Assembly: GCA_963281155.1 (NCBI GenBank)
Contig: CAUJLY010000003.1
Location: forward strand, 4,278,001-4,342,000
DNA from: Rhabditophanes sp. KR3021
Taxonomy: Eukaryota > Nematoda > Chromadorea > Rhabditida > Alloionematidae
DNA: 64,000 nt
Direction of reading: 5' to 3'
Of this stretch, positions 1-12,350 are shown piece by piece. Below the pieces are notes generated by a model. That model searched no databases, was not told the DNA's origin, and worked only from the letters and a program-made list of their open reading frames with translations. Position 1 is the first letter of the stretch. Each line of letters begins with the position of its first letter. A program made the position numbers and the translations under genes.

Positions 1-1632
1 ACTATGACTCATTTTCTTTCCCTTGCTTTTCATCAGATTGTGAATGTTGATTGAGTGTCCCTCGCAGTAAGTTTCCAACTTTACTTGAGTTGCACCAACT
101 TCGTCAATTTGAGGCATAACCAAGCCTACGTTGACACCACATTCGGCATGGAAGTAATTATTGCATCCCTCGATGGTACACTTAATTGTTTGGCCATAAT
201 CTATATCACAGATCGTACAACAACAGCCAAGAAAACCTCGATCCGTAAACGCCAAAAGACCTCGTACTATTTCTCTTCTATCCGCATCAACGAAGGACAA
301 TTCATTTAAATACATAGCACAATTGATATGGCACCATTCATGTCCATTTTCGGTCATTTTCAAACCTCCACCTTGAACGGGGCAAACAGCGCATGGAGGT
401 GGGCTACTACACAAAGTCATGCAAGGCTGGCATGTATAATGTTCGTTAATTTGGTCGATGCCATAACAGCTCTGATGAAATCCTTTGTTACAGAAATCGC
501 AAATTAACATTATGTCTTCATCATGGCTAATTAAACTTTTACAAACTTCACAGCAAGTTTTATCAGTACAACTTTCTTCTTCACCCAACATGATACCCAT
601 TCTCGATGTTGAGGGAACTTCGTCCTTATGAATGTACTTTTTAATTAAAGCAGTCTGAGTTTTTTGGTAACTTTCCTTTTCCAAAAAGTTCATCACTTGG
701 CCCAGTAGGACTTCCTGGTCTTGACTCGAGTAAGTAGACATTATTGCATGAGCTGAGCACCAGGCCAAATCCATCTCATCCAGATTATATTCAATGTAAT
801 CTGGAAGATCGTGAGATTTGAATTTACCAATATTTTCCCGAACTGAGCCATCTTCACGGACCATGATTCTTTTAGTATAGGCCTTGGGTAAAAGACGAGC
901 TTCTTGGTGCACGCGATCGTGTTCATCTTTTAAAATGACGAAACGTTTGCTTTTCTTCATCCTTTGGGATTTGGACTCCATAATCAAAGCGAGTTTCCCA
1001 TTTATCCGTAATTCGTAAAGGCTTAGTTTTTTCGTGATTAGGAGGAAATAATTCCCTCGTTTTCATCCGTGAAACTGGGTGAGTGTCAAATATTTCATTA
1101 ACATGCTTACTGTCTCTCTTGCGCTTTCTGCTAAAATCACTTGTTCCCATGTTGCTGAAATGATTTGTTTGCGGCGTCGTGAAAGCTAACGTGGATGGTA
1201 ATGGAGCACATTTAAGTGTTCCGAGGTTTAAGGAGAGTGGCTTGGTAACAGTTTTCAGAACAATATCATTCTTTATACCTTTTCTAGTATTTTTTGGGCT
1301 TTCAAAATCAGGAAATGCGAGAGTGGGAGTCATATTTTCTCTTGCTGAGCCAGGAGAGGCGCCATTCATAAGATCTTTGACAGCAACCGCTTCCTTGATG
1401 ACAACACTACCGCCATCTTTATTACTCCTAGTGATACGGAAATTGTATGGGCTAATTGTGGTCTCCTCTAACTGTAGCGATACCTTTCTTAATAGCGATG
1501 GCTGCGTTGGTTTAATGTGTCCTTTTGGTTGTTTATCTATAAACAAATATGTGTAAGTTATGCAAAAAATTAAACTTAACAAAGAAACTACATTTAAAAA
1601 TATTTACCTGATAAAGCTCGAGTTCTAGCCAT
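1..1632 (-). CDS. JADE: JADE-family PHD/ePHD finger protein (partial, frame break)
   Basis: Chromatin reader that scaffolds HBO1-type histone acetyltransferase complexes in the nucleus. Exons 1608-1632 and 1-1536; the intron has GTAAAT...TTTATAG ends. The protein starts MARTRALSDKQPKGH. Near 1000-950 it carries a motif like the JADE signature DPWRQEWEKGVQVP (here DKWETRFDYGVQIP). An EPL1-like segment (DLPDYIEYNLDEMDLAW) follows, then a first PHD finger (CCEVC, CDFC, H and C ligands, around 575-400) and an extended PHD (CAVCP, WCHINC, CTICD, around 370-60). The gene leaves the window at base 1. The upstream and downstream parts lie in frames differing by one base near 946, at an AAAA run. Both halves match JADE, so the break is an indel or real decay. 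The family call is confident; the JADE1/2/3 paralogue cannot be assigned. Confidence 0.82.
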
Positions 1633-2146
1633 TTACAAGGATGGAATATAGATACGCAACTGAATGGTTGTAAATATATTAATCTATAAAAGTTTAAATG
1701 TTATAATTGCACAAAAAAGTGGTATATAATTATTTATTAACGTATTGTTTGTAATACACTTTTATTGAGGACTAACTATTGGTATGTAAAAGTAACGATT
1801 AGTAAAAAATAATTAGATATACCAAACAAGTTATGCAGTCATCAATTACTATGTGTATTAATTAAGGCAAATTTCAAAATAAATAGATAAGCATGAAGAG
1901 GCTGCATTCCAATAAGTTTGATTTTTCTCTTGGCGGTAACCATGGACGCCGCTTGGTTGACATGCTAGACACAACTTTTTTGCACACTATTACTTTGTAT
2001 CGATTCTTTTTTGACACTAGTAACAAATAGTTGGCTTAAAGTGTGTCACTGGTCGCTTGGTCCCAAAAAATAAATATAGTAAAGTGTGTCTTTACAAATG
2101 CGAATTTATTTTATTAATTGAATAAATACAATAATTAAAAAAAGCT
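1633..2146. other. Intergenic, no gene seen
   Basis: AT-rich spacer between the 5' end of JADE and the 3' end of CFAP410. It has many stops on both strands and no RNA-gene-like structure that I can support. Confidence 0.5.
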
Positions 2147-3313
2147 TCATCTCAATTTTTTCATCTTAGCCTCAGCAATTTGAACTACATTCTTCAAGCC
2201 TTCAGAATCTAATTCACTCATCAAACTAGTAATTGCACTGATGATGTTCTCAATTTTGTTTTTCTAAATAAAAAATATTTAGCATGCATTATATATTAGA
2301 CCTACTCTTCCTGGACTCATGGAATAACTTCTTTGACTTATATTTCTTCTATTTAAGGAAGGGTGGTGTATTTGGTAACATCTTCCTTGCCGACTTAAAT
2401 CCCTTGACAAGGAATTATGATAACCAATGGGTTCATAGGGAGCATTGTTTTCATACTCATAATTTCCAAATTCAATTATTTCTTCAGTTGGTGTGCAGTC
2501 GTCTTCGGCAATGCTATCGGAACTTGACATATTAGGGGGGATATATTCTGGACTTTTCGGAAATTCCATCATTGATGCAGACATCATGTTATTTGGCCTA
2601 GTAACTCTATTATTATGATAGTTTTGGTGATAAGAAGATGTCATCATACTATTTATTATTGGCTGATCATTTATTTCATAACAACTACTCCCATAATCTG
2701 TTTGTTGTTGAAAAGACTTTTGATGGTAAGAAGCTGTCATTTGAGGCAGAATTGAATCAATTACAGGGTAATTGTGCCTTGGAGTGTAACACGACTGCGA
2801 CATTTCAACGTTTGAAGGCGATGTTGCCGTTTTACTTGATTCATGAAAGGATGAAGCCATTGCTTCCATCAAAACACTTCTGCCATGGTCATCTTCCGAC
2901 ACCGCTTTATCATCTAAGTTTGTTAAAGAAGGGATTAAGCCTACGATTATTTTACGATATTCTACATTAGTTGTGCATGGATTTTCATCTATCCATAATA
3001 CTTTAAGCTTTCTACATTTGGCTAAAAACTCGAACTCATTAAAGTCGGTTATCTCGTTTCCTCGAATGTAAAGCTCTTCCAAGTTTGTGCAATGTTGTAG
3101 TGGTTCCAAAGATTTTATCTTATTTCGTGACAAACTAAGTATCTGAACATTCACCATTTCTTTACAAATTGATATGTCATCGATATCACAACCCCTTAAA
3201 TGATAAAAAAATGATTATGAATTTTTTCTAAATTACCAAAGGTTGATTTTTTTGACAGAATCTAAGGTTAATTTAGTTCTTGAATAAACTATTGAACTCG
3301 TCAGTTTCCCCAT
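2147..3313 (-). CDS. CFAP410: CFAP410 (C21orf2), ciliary leucine-rich-repeat protein
   Basis: Cilium/basal-body LRR protein, known as a NEK1 partner. Exons 3237-3313, 2306-3194 and 2147-2263 sum to 361 codons including stop (360 aa; the human protein is about 256). The N-terminus gives KINLWGCDIDDISICKEM, matching the LNCWGSxLTDISICQEM start of the family. LRRs follow (VQILSLSRNKIKSLEPL, LEELYIRGNEIT), then LKVLWIDENPC and the cap SLTNLDDKAVSEDD. The last exon encodes the conserved C-terminal helix (IENIISAITSLMSELDSEGL), like the human NVLTAILLLLRELDAEGL. The extra length is a disordered Ser/Tyr/Asn-rich linker. Introns are 42 bp each. Presence of this gene implies retained ciliary machinery. 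Confidence 0.88.
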
Positions 3314-4048
3314 CTTTACAATATAATAAATAAAAAAAATAATAGATAGTATAGAATATATCTAAAGCAACGGCAAGTATAAAGAATATTTATTGAAACA
3401 GAATGGAAAGATTATCCTATTAAGAATAAGGGAATATAAAGTCTATTTTATTAAAGCAACAAATGATGAATATTCTTGCCGAATATGTGCGAACTTTTGT
3501 CCGATACCCGAAGTTATAGCATTTATTTAGATATACTGCATGATATGTGTAGACATTTATCGAAGATGAGCCTAGCAAAATAAATTTCAATTTTGAGGCA
3601 AAACTATAAAATAGACCCTTTCTTTAATGCATGATGATGTAAAGAACAATATACATCCTCTTTAAATTACTTATCTTCTTTCAAAGCACTGAGTATATAT
3701 TTATTGAATGAAATAATTTTTTACATATAATTAAACGAAGGCAATTTGGAGAGCACCATAAAAGTTTTTATATGACTTGCCAACAATAATGTATTTTGTG
3801 CACTATATATTTATTTATACATATAGTTACCCGTGAGTATCGTAATAAAATATCATATGCCCCATCTCAGAGGGAGGAAGTTGAAATGCCTAATCTTTTA
3901 AATCATACACTCACTGTACATCACAAAATTGGTATTTGACTTCCAAAACTACTATTTAACACCAAGAACTGCCATTTAACACCAAAAGTGAATGTTTATC
4001 TATTTAAATAATACAAACTATTATTCTTAGTTATTGAACTTTATTGTA
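3314..4048. other. Intergenic, no gene seen
   Basis: AT-rich spacer. Around 3935-3995 a phrase of the type ACTRYTATTTAACACCAA recurs imperfectly two or three times. No ORF or RNA gene is supported. Confidence 0.4.
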
Positions 4049-7000
4049 TTATCGTTTATCGATATCGGCACTAATGAATTTTGGTAAGGATTCTGCATCA
4101 TTCATAAAATTGGCTTCAGTGGCTAAGAACAATAACAACTGTGATGCAGATGGTCGGAGATGCAATGCGTCAAAATTTTCCATAAGCCATTTTTTGCAGT
4201 TGTCGATTGTTTCAGTCTTTGACAATGGGCCCTCTGGAATAGTTGATGAGTATGTGTCGATGGAATTTTTCATCAGTTTCCACATCTAAAAACAATGTAA
4301 TAAATTAATGCATTTTTACCACTCACCAGCCAAAAGTGCCAGTCCTCTTTAGATTTTGTTTTGGCATGTCTTTCAAAGAAATGTTCGAATGATAGCCTCG
4401 AATTGACATTGCAATTGGATTGATTTGAAGTACTCGGTAAATTTGAGTGATAGTGATTAATCTTTTCATTCATTTCATCAATTTTAGCTTTAATAGCTGA
4501 AACCTCCTGTTCTTTGGATTCAGTTCTAATTTTTAAGTCACGAATGTATTCTGCTGATTTAGCCAGCACTACCGCATTTGTATTTTTTCCTCCGTTATTG
4601 TGGAGATTAGGTAAAATGGTTAATAATTGCTCGAAACCATCCTTTAGAGCTGTTCGCCTATTCTTCTCCGCGTACAAATGTAAAATTCTCTTTCTAGATT
4701 CATGTGATATAAATGTAGAATCACATTGGTTGGTCGAATCCACAGGTGTGTTAGGTAAAGATTCAAAAGCTTCAATCTCAGTTTTACATGAAACAGGAAT
4801 ATCATTTGATGCTAGGGATCGTGGCGAATCTGAATTAGATAATGAATTAGTTACCGTCGATTCTAATGAATTATTTGACAAAGGAGCTTCATTAAGTGAA
4901 GTACTTTTTTTATGATCACAATCCATAGATCGTTTACCAACAATGCTGGTTTTTGATTTTTTTATCATTTTACTTTGTTTCTCTGAATAGATGTCGTCAG
5001 GGTTTCGATAGCTGCTCAAGGCCAATGAAGAAATAGAATGTTTCGATAGTGGCTTAGCGCTTGGATAGGCTTTTAATGCTCCTTTAGATGGAGTTCCGGA
5101 TCTAGAAGGACCACCGATACATTCTTGAGTTGAATTAATTACGCGATGGAGACGTGGCTGTACAACGTTATTATTGTTGACACCGTATGACAGGGAGCTG
5201 GCCATCTTAACGGGAGGGGATTCTACGTTTTCAGAAAAGCCATTAGATCTAATATTACCATCTCTTCCATTATTAGTAGACAATGAGAATGGATTGTTGC
5301 CATTATTATTACTATTATTATTCAACGAATTATTCATGTGCGCAGTAGGCTGTTGTTGAAGTAAAGAAGACTGTGGGCGAGACGAATTGTTTAACCAATA
5401 CCGATTTGATTGACTGATTTCTTGATTGTTTGATGGGAAGGGGAAATTAATATTTTGGTTAAAATTGGAAAGATCGTAGTTGTTTCTATTTTGACCATTA
5501 CCCAAAAATGAACTACTATTATTTGCACTAATAAATTGAGCTGAATTTAGTTGAGATATTATTAATGGCACGTATTCGTAATTTGCAGGCATAGTATGAG
5601 GTGAAGCGGTTGCGGCAATCGAATTTGTAGTTGAAGTTAGAGGTTCTCCACACATTGACCCATCCAATGAAATGTAGTGTTGCTGCTGCTGTTGATGTAC
5701 TTGTTGTTGCAAATTATTCGGATTAACTAGAGAGTGCATATTATAAGAAGCTTGTGAATAAATAGGCTGTTGGTACATGTTCTGAGGAGCAAGGAATGAA
5801 GACGGAGCTGCTGACGATAAATGCGAATGCGCAGATGTGGAAGGCAACTCGTTATCGTCATAATTTATATTTTTGCTATTTCTCTGATTTCTGTATACAT
5901 CGTCGTATCTTATCATTTGCTGTTGTGGTTGTTGCTGCAATTCTGAAGTTGGAGTAGGACTGTAGGAGAAGTGTGATGCAAAATTAAAGGCATCGTTTTC
6001 ACTGCTTTCAATGATTTCTTCGTAAGATGGTTGGAGAGCAAACAAATTTGGCTGGATAAAATCTGAATTGTAATAAGAGGGCGATCCTTCTCGAGGATGT
6101 GGATAAAAAAATGGTTCACTAAGACTATCAAACAGGTGATCTGTGAATTCATTTTCCCAATCGTCGTACTCGAAGTTCTTATAATCGGAGGAAGGCATTG
6201 CAGTCTGACTTTGCGGCCTTCTTTTTGCTGCGACAACTTCGGAATCAACTGCTGCTTCACATGATCTTTCTCTTTTTCTCGACCATACTTCACCTGATTT
6301 TGCCCAAATACTATTAATCTTTCTCTTGCCCTTTTGACGGAACGTTCTCCATCTCTTGTATTGGGCTGCTACAAATTCCTGTCTTCTTTTGTAGTATGAA
6401 CCTTCAATTACTGTTCCTCGGAATTTATTGTTAATTAGATTTTCATCGGGTACAGCAAAATATCCTGAAAGAGTTTTGTGTTTTTTGTTCTTGTCCGGCT
6501 TCTTGAATTCGATGTAATATGCTCTCCAAATTATCAAAAACAGAGAACGCAATGATTAATACGGGCATAAATAAGTTTAGGATAAATCAACTTAATCCGG
6601 AAAGTTTTATAGTTTTATCAAAGGCAAAATGTTTACCAATTTTTCTATTTTTCTTAAGATTGGTTTAAATGAGTCATTGTCACTCACATTCGTCGTTTTT
6701 TATTAAACAAAATGCTCATTTAGTATACATTTTCATAACCCAGTCGCATGGATATATAGAAAAAGGTTAATATGATATATTTGACTTACTTCCTACCTAG
6801 TACAAATAGACTCCACAAGAGGGGACATAATTATTTTTGGAATGCCATGACAATAAAAAGAAATTAGATTAAGTAAAACTTGATGAAAAAATTAGCAATA
6901 AAATATATGGTGAACTAAATGCAGTAAATCAAAAAATAGTCTTAGAAACAATCAAATAATATTAGGAACAACCAAATAATTTTAAGAACAACTTTAGAAT

Positions 7001-8439
7001 ATAAGTGACAATAATTTTGCATATGTTTTTTAATGTTACTAAATAAATTCGTAAATAAACTCCCATATTTGTAAATAATAGAATTCAATTAAAAATCACT
7101 TTTTCCAATAAATGAATTATATCATATATTTCATGCCCGATTTTACATAACTATCTTAAAGGAATAATAAAATTATGCTTTTAAGTTCGCAAATACTCTT
7201 TGCCATGAATTTTAATGCTACTAGTCGCTCAGAAAATGGCAGTGGCTGGGATCTTCTGTTAGTATACAATATAAATGATATTTTCTAATAATTTTTAGAT
7301 GTTCATCAATCAAAGCTTTATTATGAGTCAATTTGAAAAGGATTCAACTCATGAGGCTAATTTATTTAATAAATGTGAAATTGGTGACTCAGATAGAAAA
7401 CAAAGAATTTATAGAAGAGAGCTAATCTGTTTAATATGGATAAGCCATCAGTTCACAAAGATTGTTTTGTTACTTGTTGATCTAACAAGATAAAACAATG
7501 CGCATTGGAAAAAGTTGATATATCAAGAGAAATTGTTAAAATAGTTCTCTTCGATTCCGGCAGAACATTAGCAGTGAATAATTACAATTGGATAATTTGT
7601 CTTACAACCTAAGATTTGTGGCTCGTCAGTATACATAATTATGGTAGACGCATCATTAAACTTGATCATGAGAGCTGAGAGATTGAGCCAATGAAACTAC
7701 TGAACATGCTGCTCAAACATATGACTTTCGGTAAAGAGCGACGATTAATTTCTATATTGGAGATGGAGAGTACCACAGCGGATTCAATTACAATTATTAT
7801 GAAAATTCAACTTTAATTCTCTTTTTTTGAAAACTTAAAAACCCAATTTACTCTGAATTTTTTAAATAAGAAACTTATACTGAAAAAATTACATATTCTA
7901 CTATTACACATGACAGAATATATTTTTTGTACTTATATTTCGTATTTAAAACTCACATTATTTAAACGGATCCGTTGCTTCCAATTAAGCTTCAGACCCT
8001 TGAAATCTTTCCATTTGGGGGTATCCAGTCTACTAAAAATAGTCAAAACATTACAAAATTAATATCTAAACATCAAATTTAATAAAAACATTACAAAGTT
8101 AATATTTATACATTAATGAAAATGAAATTTAATTGTAAATGGAATAAATGACAAAACAAAAACTTATACTTACTCATATGCTGTTTTGATACATTTTTGT
8201 AATTTATTTAAAGTAACGTCAATGTCTATCGAACGAGAATTATTCGGTCCAAATTTGTAGTAAGTCACATGCTTCTGACAGGTTGTTTTTGCATTGCATT
8301 TTGTAGAGATCACGTCATTTGTTGATTGATCACCATCATCACCAACTACGACATCCAAATCCTGATCTTCTTCATCTACCACTTTTTCGATATAGGGATT
8401 CGAAGTCATAAAATGGCCAGAATGTATTATCTCTTCCAT
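4049..8439 (-). CDS. MLXIP: Mondo/MLXIP (MML-1) glucose-responsive bHLH-Zip transcription factor
   Basis: Sugar-sensing transcription factor that heterodimerises with Mlx and shuttles between cytosol and nucleus. Exons 8174-8439, 7957-8032, 4327-6534 and 4049-4285 give about 928 aa (MondoA is 919). The N-terminus starts MEEIIHSGHFMTS, the Mondo conserved region; RSIDIDVTLNKL and TPKWKDFKGLKL follow, and exon 3 opens with IIWRAYYIEFKK. A long Asn/Gln/Ser-rich middle follows. The bHLH is near SRKRILHLYAEKNRRTAL with a leucine zipper, and a WHFWL-containing C-terminal dimerisation region is completed by the last exon. The 1.4-kb intron before exon 3 has a good donor, but its acceptor reads CTGTTTTTG|ATAATT with no AG, probably one missing A. 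The start follows an acceptor-like CTTTAG. Confidence 0.85.
7201..7810 (+). pseudogene. Decayed coding fragment antisense inside the Mondo intron (possibly Tudor-like)
   Basis: Lies on the strand opposite Mondo, wholly inside its long intron. An ATG at about 7206 opens MNFNATSRSENGSGWDLL, followed by a perfect-looking 46-bp intron (GTATAC...TTTTTAG) and a second exon starting MFINQSFIMSQF. After about 7490 the reading continues only with frame changes and stops. One piece, EIVKIVLFDSGRTLAVNN, resembles the beta-barrel core of Tudor domains (VKVxxxDxGxxxxV). I read this as the remains of a spliced gene. The Tudor assignment is weak. A live gene with unrecognised exons is the alternative. Confidence 0.3.
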
Positions 8440-10498
8440 TTCTAAAGATCGCTTAGATTATTAGTAAAATATATAAAATAAGTAGATACAAATAAATATG
8501 TATTATTATTTATACCAAATAATTATTGTATTTTCAAACGGTACTACATTGACAACAATATACGATAATACAAACACACCATCAAATGATAAAAGTATTA
8601 TAAATGCTTAAAATAAAGTAGGGTACAATTAAACAATCAAATAAGAACGATCAATATGCGAATCAAATGATAAGAAATTTGATTGTGGCAAACTGCCTGC
8701 AGATAATGAGAGAATACGATCACTTGCTTCGGTAATGTAATCTATGCATTAATAAACCTTTTAATGAACTGAAATATACTAAAACTACAAATTCCGATTT
8801 ATAATGAATAAAATTAAATAAACTAATATTTTGACATATACAAATTTAGATTTAAATATTTACCAAATTCGCTCATATCAAATTAAACATTTACTAAGTT
8901 CAAATTAAACATTAACCAATTTGGAACCAAATATATGCTAAGTTGGAACTAAACAGTTACTAAGTTGAAACTAAACATTTACTAAGTTGAAACTAAACAT
9001 TTGCTTATATGAATTTGAATATATTGGGTTTATTGCAATAAATTTGTAGGTATATAACACTAAATTGTTAATGATTAATCGGAAATAATATAAGAAACAT
9101 ACGATCACCCCTGATTTTTAAAAATATAAGGGTCACGTTATGGCAATCAGGAAGGGAATTTTCGAATAATTATACACAGTTTATATAGTAGTTGAATATA
9201 AATTTTAGAATCGTATTATACTCGCATACGTATTAAATTATATTTAATATCATAAATTTAACTTTTTGAATGTCTCAAAATAATGCACTTATTTAACATT
9301 ATGATACGTCACACACGTGTTTAACAATTTCTTGAGATCATTTCTTGGCTAGCACATACTACTGATCTACAGAACAGTGCGTCTCTGACAAAGTGTACAC
9401 GATTTTTGATTATACATCATATTTCTGTAGTTAGTTTTTAGATAGTTTTAGATAGTTTCGACGGTCTTATTGAATTTATTAATAGACTACTACCATCCAT
9501 GGCTCGATGTAATCAACAAACACATCCACAATTAAGATTTCACAATATTGTTCTGCAAAATCAAATGATAGTGTTTGTACTTTGTAAGTACGAGTAGTAA
9601 ACTCAATGTAGGGGATATTCTTAATTAGAGTGGTGTGATAGTAATAAAACGTATGCATACGTATTATCTAGATGCAATACTTGATTTTTTAAGTGAAAAC
9701 AGACAACAACAGACGCGATTAAACATTAGGAGTATTGTATGTATGATCTTAGTTAATATGATATACTATGTGATCGTACCGCATTACAAATAAAGTTTGT
9801 AGCTTTTTAATATATTCATTGTAATGAAGTAAAATGTCATCTTCAATATTTATTGTTTAAATGATTAGGTACAAAAAATAGCAAATCGATATCATTATGT
9901 CGTCTACTTAGAAAAGCTTTTTATCTGTCCGGAAGTCATAATGCATATAAATCAAGTGTGAATATTTAAAATAAATTATGCACAACCATTTAATCAATTT
10001 TTAATTCCAATCCGTTCAGCAAATTAATGAACATAATGAATGGAACGTAATAATAAGATGATAGTATTGATGATATGTTGTTTGTGATATGATAATAAAA
10101 AATTTATTAAATTAGATAATAATAGGCTGTTTGTTAGACATATTCTCTTTGATTTGTTTACAATATGTTTTAAAGTTTTGACGTTGCTACCTGATTAGTT
10201 GGTGGTTATATTTTTGGTTTATCATGACATTCTTGTGTGTTCTATGAGTTTTACATAATAAGTATTTCGTTGAAATGAAAGTAAAATTTCGAAATAAACA
10301 TACTACATTAATACCTATATCTAATATATCTAACATATCTTATATACAATATATAGCGCATGAAGGACGGTAATTAAAATGAATTGCACCCTTAATTGAC
10401 GCTCATTTTGATGACATTTATTTAAAAAACAACTTAATAAGATGACACAAATGTTTATAGGAAAGTTTATTTCATTGTAAAAATAATTAAAATATAAA
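8440..10498. other. Gene-poor 2-kb stretch
   Basis: Apart from the tandem repeat listed separately, I see no ORF with coding character, no tRNA and no element ends. The sequence is strongly AT-rich. Regulatory sequence for Mondo, whose 5' end borders it, is possible but not shown. Confidence 0.4.
8879..9014. repeat. Tandem repeat, about 22-bp unit, 6 copies
   Basis: Successive degenerate copies of an AACTAAACATTTACTAAGTTG-like unit are visible by eye. Later copies are the most alike (AAACTAAACATTTACTAAGTTG twice in a row). No coding frame is apparent. Confidence 0.7.
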
Positions 10499-12034
10499 TT
10501 AAACTCTTCTAGTAACCGAGGCTTTGATTGTGTTCCAATGATTTGTCATTTTGGTAACAAAAAGATCACGATCGTTGACCAAAAGATAAACCAAATCAAC
10601 AAATTCATGCCAAGCAGGTCCGAACCATTTTACGATGACTTCAACGACGTTCTCAAGAAATTCCATGACAAAGTCGAACAACTTGAAGGTTGCAGCTTTA
10701 AATGATTGAACGTACTTGTAGCCTTTCTTGTTATACCAGACGGTGACATCTTTAGAATAAGCCTTGGCCTTGATTACGGCGGCATTAGAAGCATCACTGG
10801 CAAAATCAATTGCCTTAACAGAGTATTGTTGTACAGTAGCAATTGTGGTTTTGCAAATTGAGTTAACGCCATAATGATCTAACTTTTCCCTGACAACCAA
10901 TAGACGTGGCAAAACAAACTTTTTGTAACTAGACTCAGTGACTAGGACTAGGTTTGGAACTGCATTCTTAGGCCAAGTTTGGGTATTGATTGAGGAGATG
11001 GCTTCTTGACAGAATTTAGCAGAATTGGGCAAAAATACATTAGTTGGCTTTTCGCTGTATTTATAACAGTTGAATCCTACTAGTGCAGCGTAGATGACTG
11101 TGAGGAATAAGCCAGTTTTGATGACACTTTTGATCACATTCCCAATAACTCCCAAAAAGGATCCCTCCTTTGGTGGTTGATTGACTTGGGCAGCTAAAAA
11201 TATAAAAGGTTAATATTTGATGAGTAAATTATTTAATTTTACTAACTCTTTTTAGGTGGGGTGGTTTGATGCTTACGTGTCATAGTGTTTAAATATGAAG
11301 GATACAAAAGTAAGCAATAATAAATTTGCTGAGTATGGATAGTTTGAAAAGCTAAACAAAATATGCAATGACTTACCAGTGCGTTTTTCGTTCGGTCTAC
11401 CCTCCTTTTTGTGCATTCTCTCGTCATAGACGTTTTCCTTTGGTCCGCAAACATTCCTGGTGGGATTGGCTCTCAACACATTTTCTCGACCAATCTTTTC
11501 GTTAATGTGGTCATTAACTTCACGATAAACGGAGTTAATGGCCTTTTTCTTGATTTTTTTCTGAGTTTTTGTAGCCGCGTCATGTTCAGCAGCTTTGATT
11601 GTCATATATTTGATGGCAAGGCTGGCAGTTTCACGGGCATTTCTCGCTACTGAAACGGCACGTTTTAATTCTTCTTCCAGTGGATTGTTTGAAAGGTCCA
11701 AAGATTGAAGGTTCTTCAACCGGGCAAATGACAAAGGCAAGAATGAGATCTTGTTATCATACAAGTCCAATTTTCTCAAGTTCGCTAAAGCTCCAATATT
11801 ATCAGGAAGGCATACGAGTTGGTTACCACTTAAATCTAATTTCTCCAACCTCGGCAAGACACAAAACTCATTGGGCAAAGCAACGATTGAATTAGATGCT
11901 AAATCAATTGAAGTTACTTCAGTAAACTTAATGAGGTCCGCAAATTTTGGTGGATCTTTTAAGCCTTGGGAAGACAAATCCATCTCATCTCCATTGACAA
12001 AACTTTTGAGTTCTTTGACTCCTTTTCTAGACAT
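10499..12034 (-). CDS. LRRC59: LRRC59-like ER membrane leucine-rich-repeat protein
   Basis: Tail-anchored-type ER protein linked to ribosome binding and nuclear import. Exon 1 (11377-12034) encodes LRRs of LRRC59 type (KLDLSGNQLVCLPDNIGAL, LRKLDLYDNKISFLP, LQSLDLSNNPL) then a basic coiled coil. A small exon 11247-11271 (KHQTTPPKK) matches the human pre-membrane PRKPPPRK stretch. Exon 10499-11193 encodes the membrane segment (GLFLTVIYAALVGF) and NCYKY-type lumenal start. The lumenal part is about 180 residues, far longer than the roughly 40 of human. The three exons sum to one base too many: the GTAAGT donor at 11376 is phase 1, but the small exon needs phase 0. A 25-bp or 49-bp alternative intron ending TTTGTTTAG at about 11352 keeps phase but adds residues. 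Exact splicing is therefore open. Confidence 0.72.
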
Positions 12035-12350
12035 ATTTAATTTCCTAAAATTAAATAGAAATGTTATTAGTACTCAGGAAGTAAAAAAACAAGAAGGCGG
12101 GAATATACAATAAACAAATACACTCAAATCTAATAATGAAATATTCATAGGGAGCTATTGCACATTTAGATGCAAAAAATAAACCTTGTTCCACGTGGAT
12201 AGGTTCAATCTCTATAAGATGCAGAAAAATACATTAAGAACAACATAATCAAGAGTCGCCACGGATCACATTTATTTTGTTACGTAGATTTAATTAATAT
12301 GAGAATAATAAAAGAACGGTGTTAAAAATACTAAATTTAATAACATAAAT
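12035..12350. other. Short intergenic spacer
   Basis: Separates the same-strand genes CCDC134 (upstream) and LRRC59. It contains TTTAATTTTAG, an acceptor-like site just before the LRRC59 ATG. The two genes could be co-transcribed, but nothing proves it. Confidence 0.35.

Noticed and set aside
923..1582. 219-codon minus-strand ORF as a complete separate protein
   Set aside because: Its end carries the JADE motif and the next frame continues JADE, so it is the 5' part of that gene, not an independent one.
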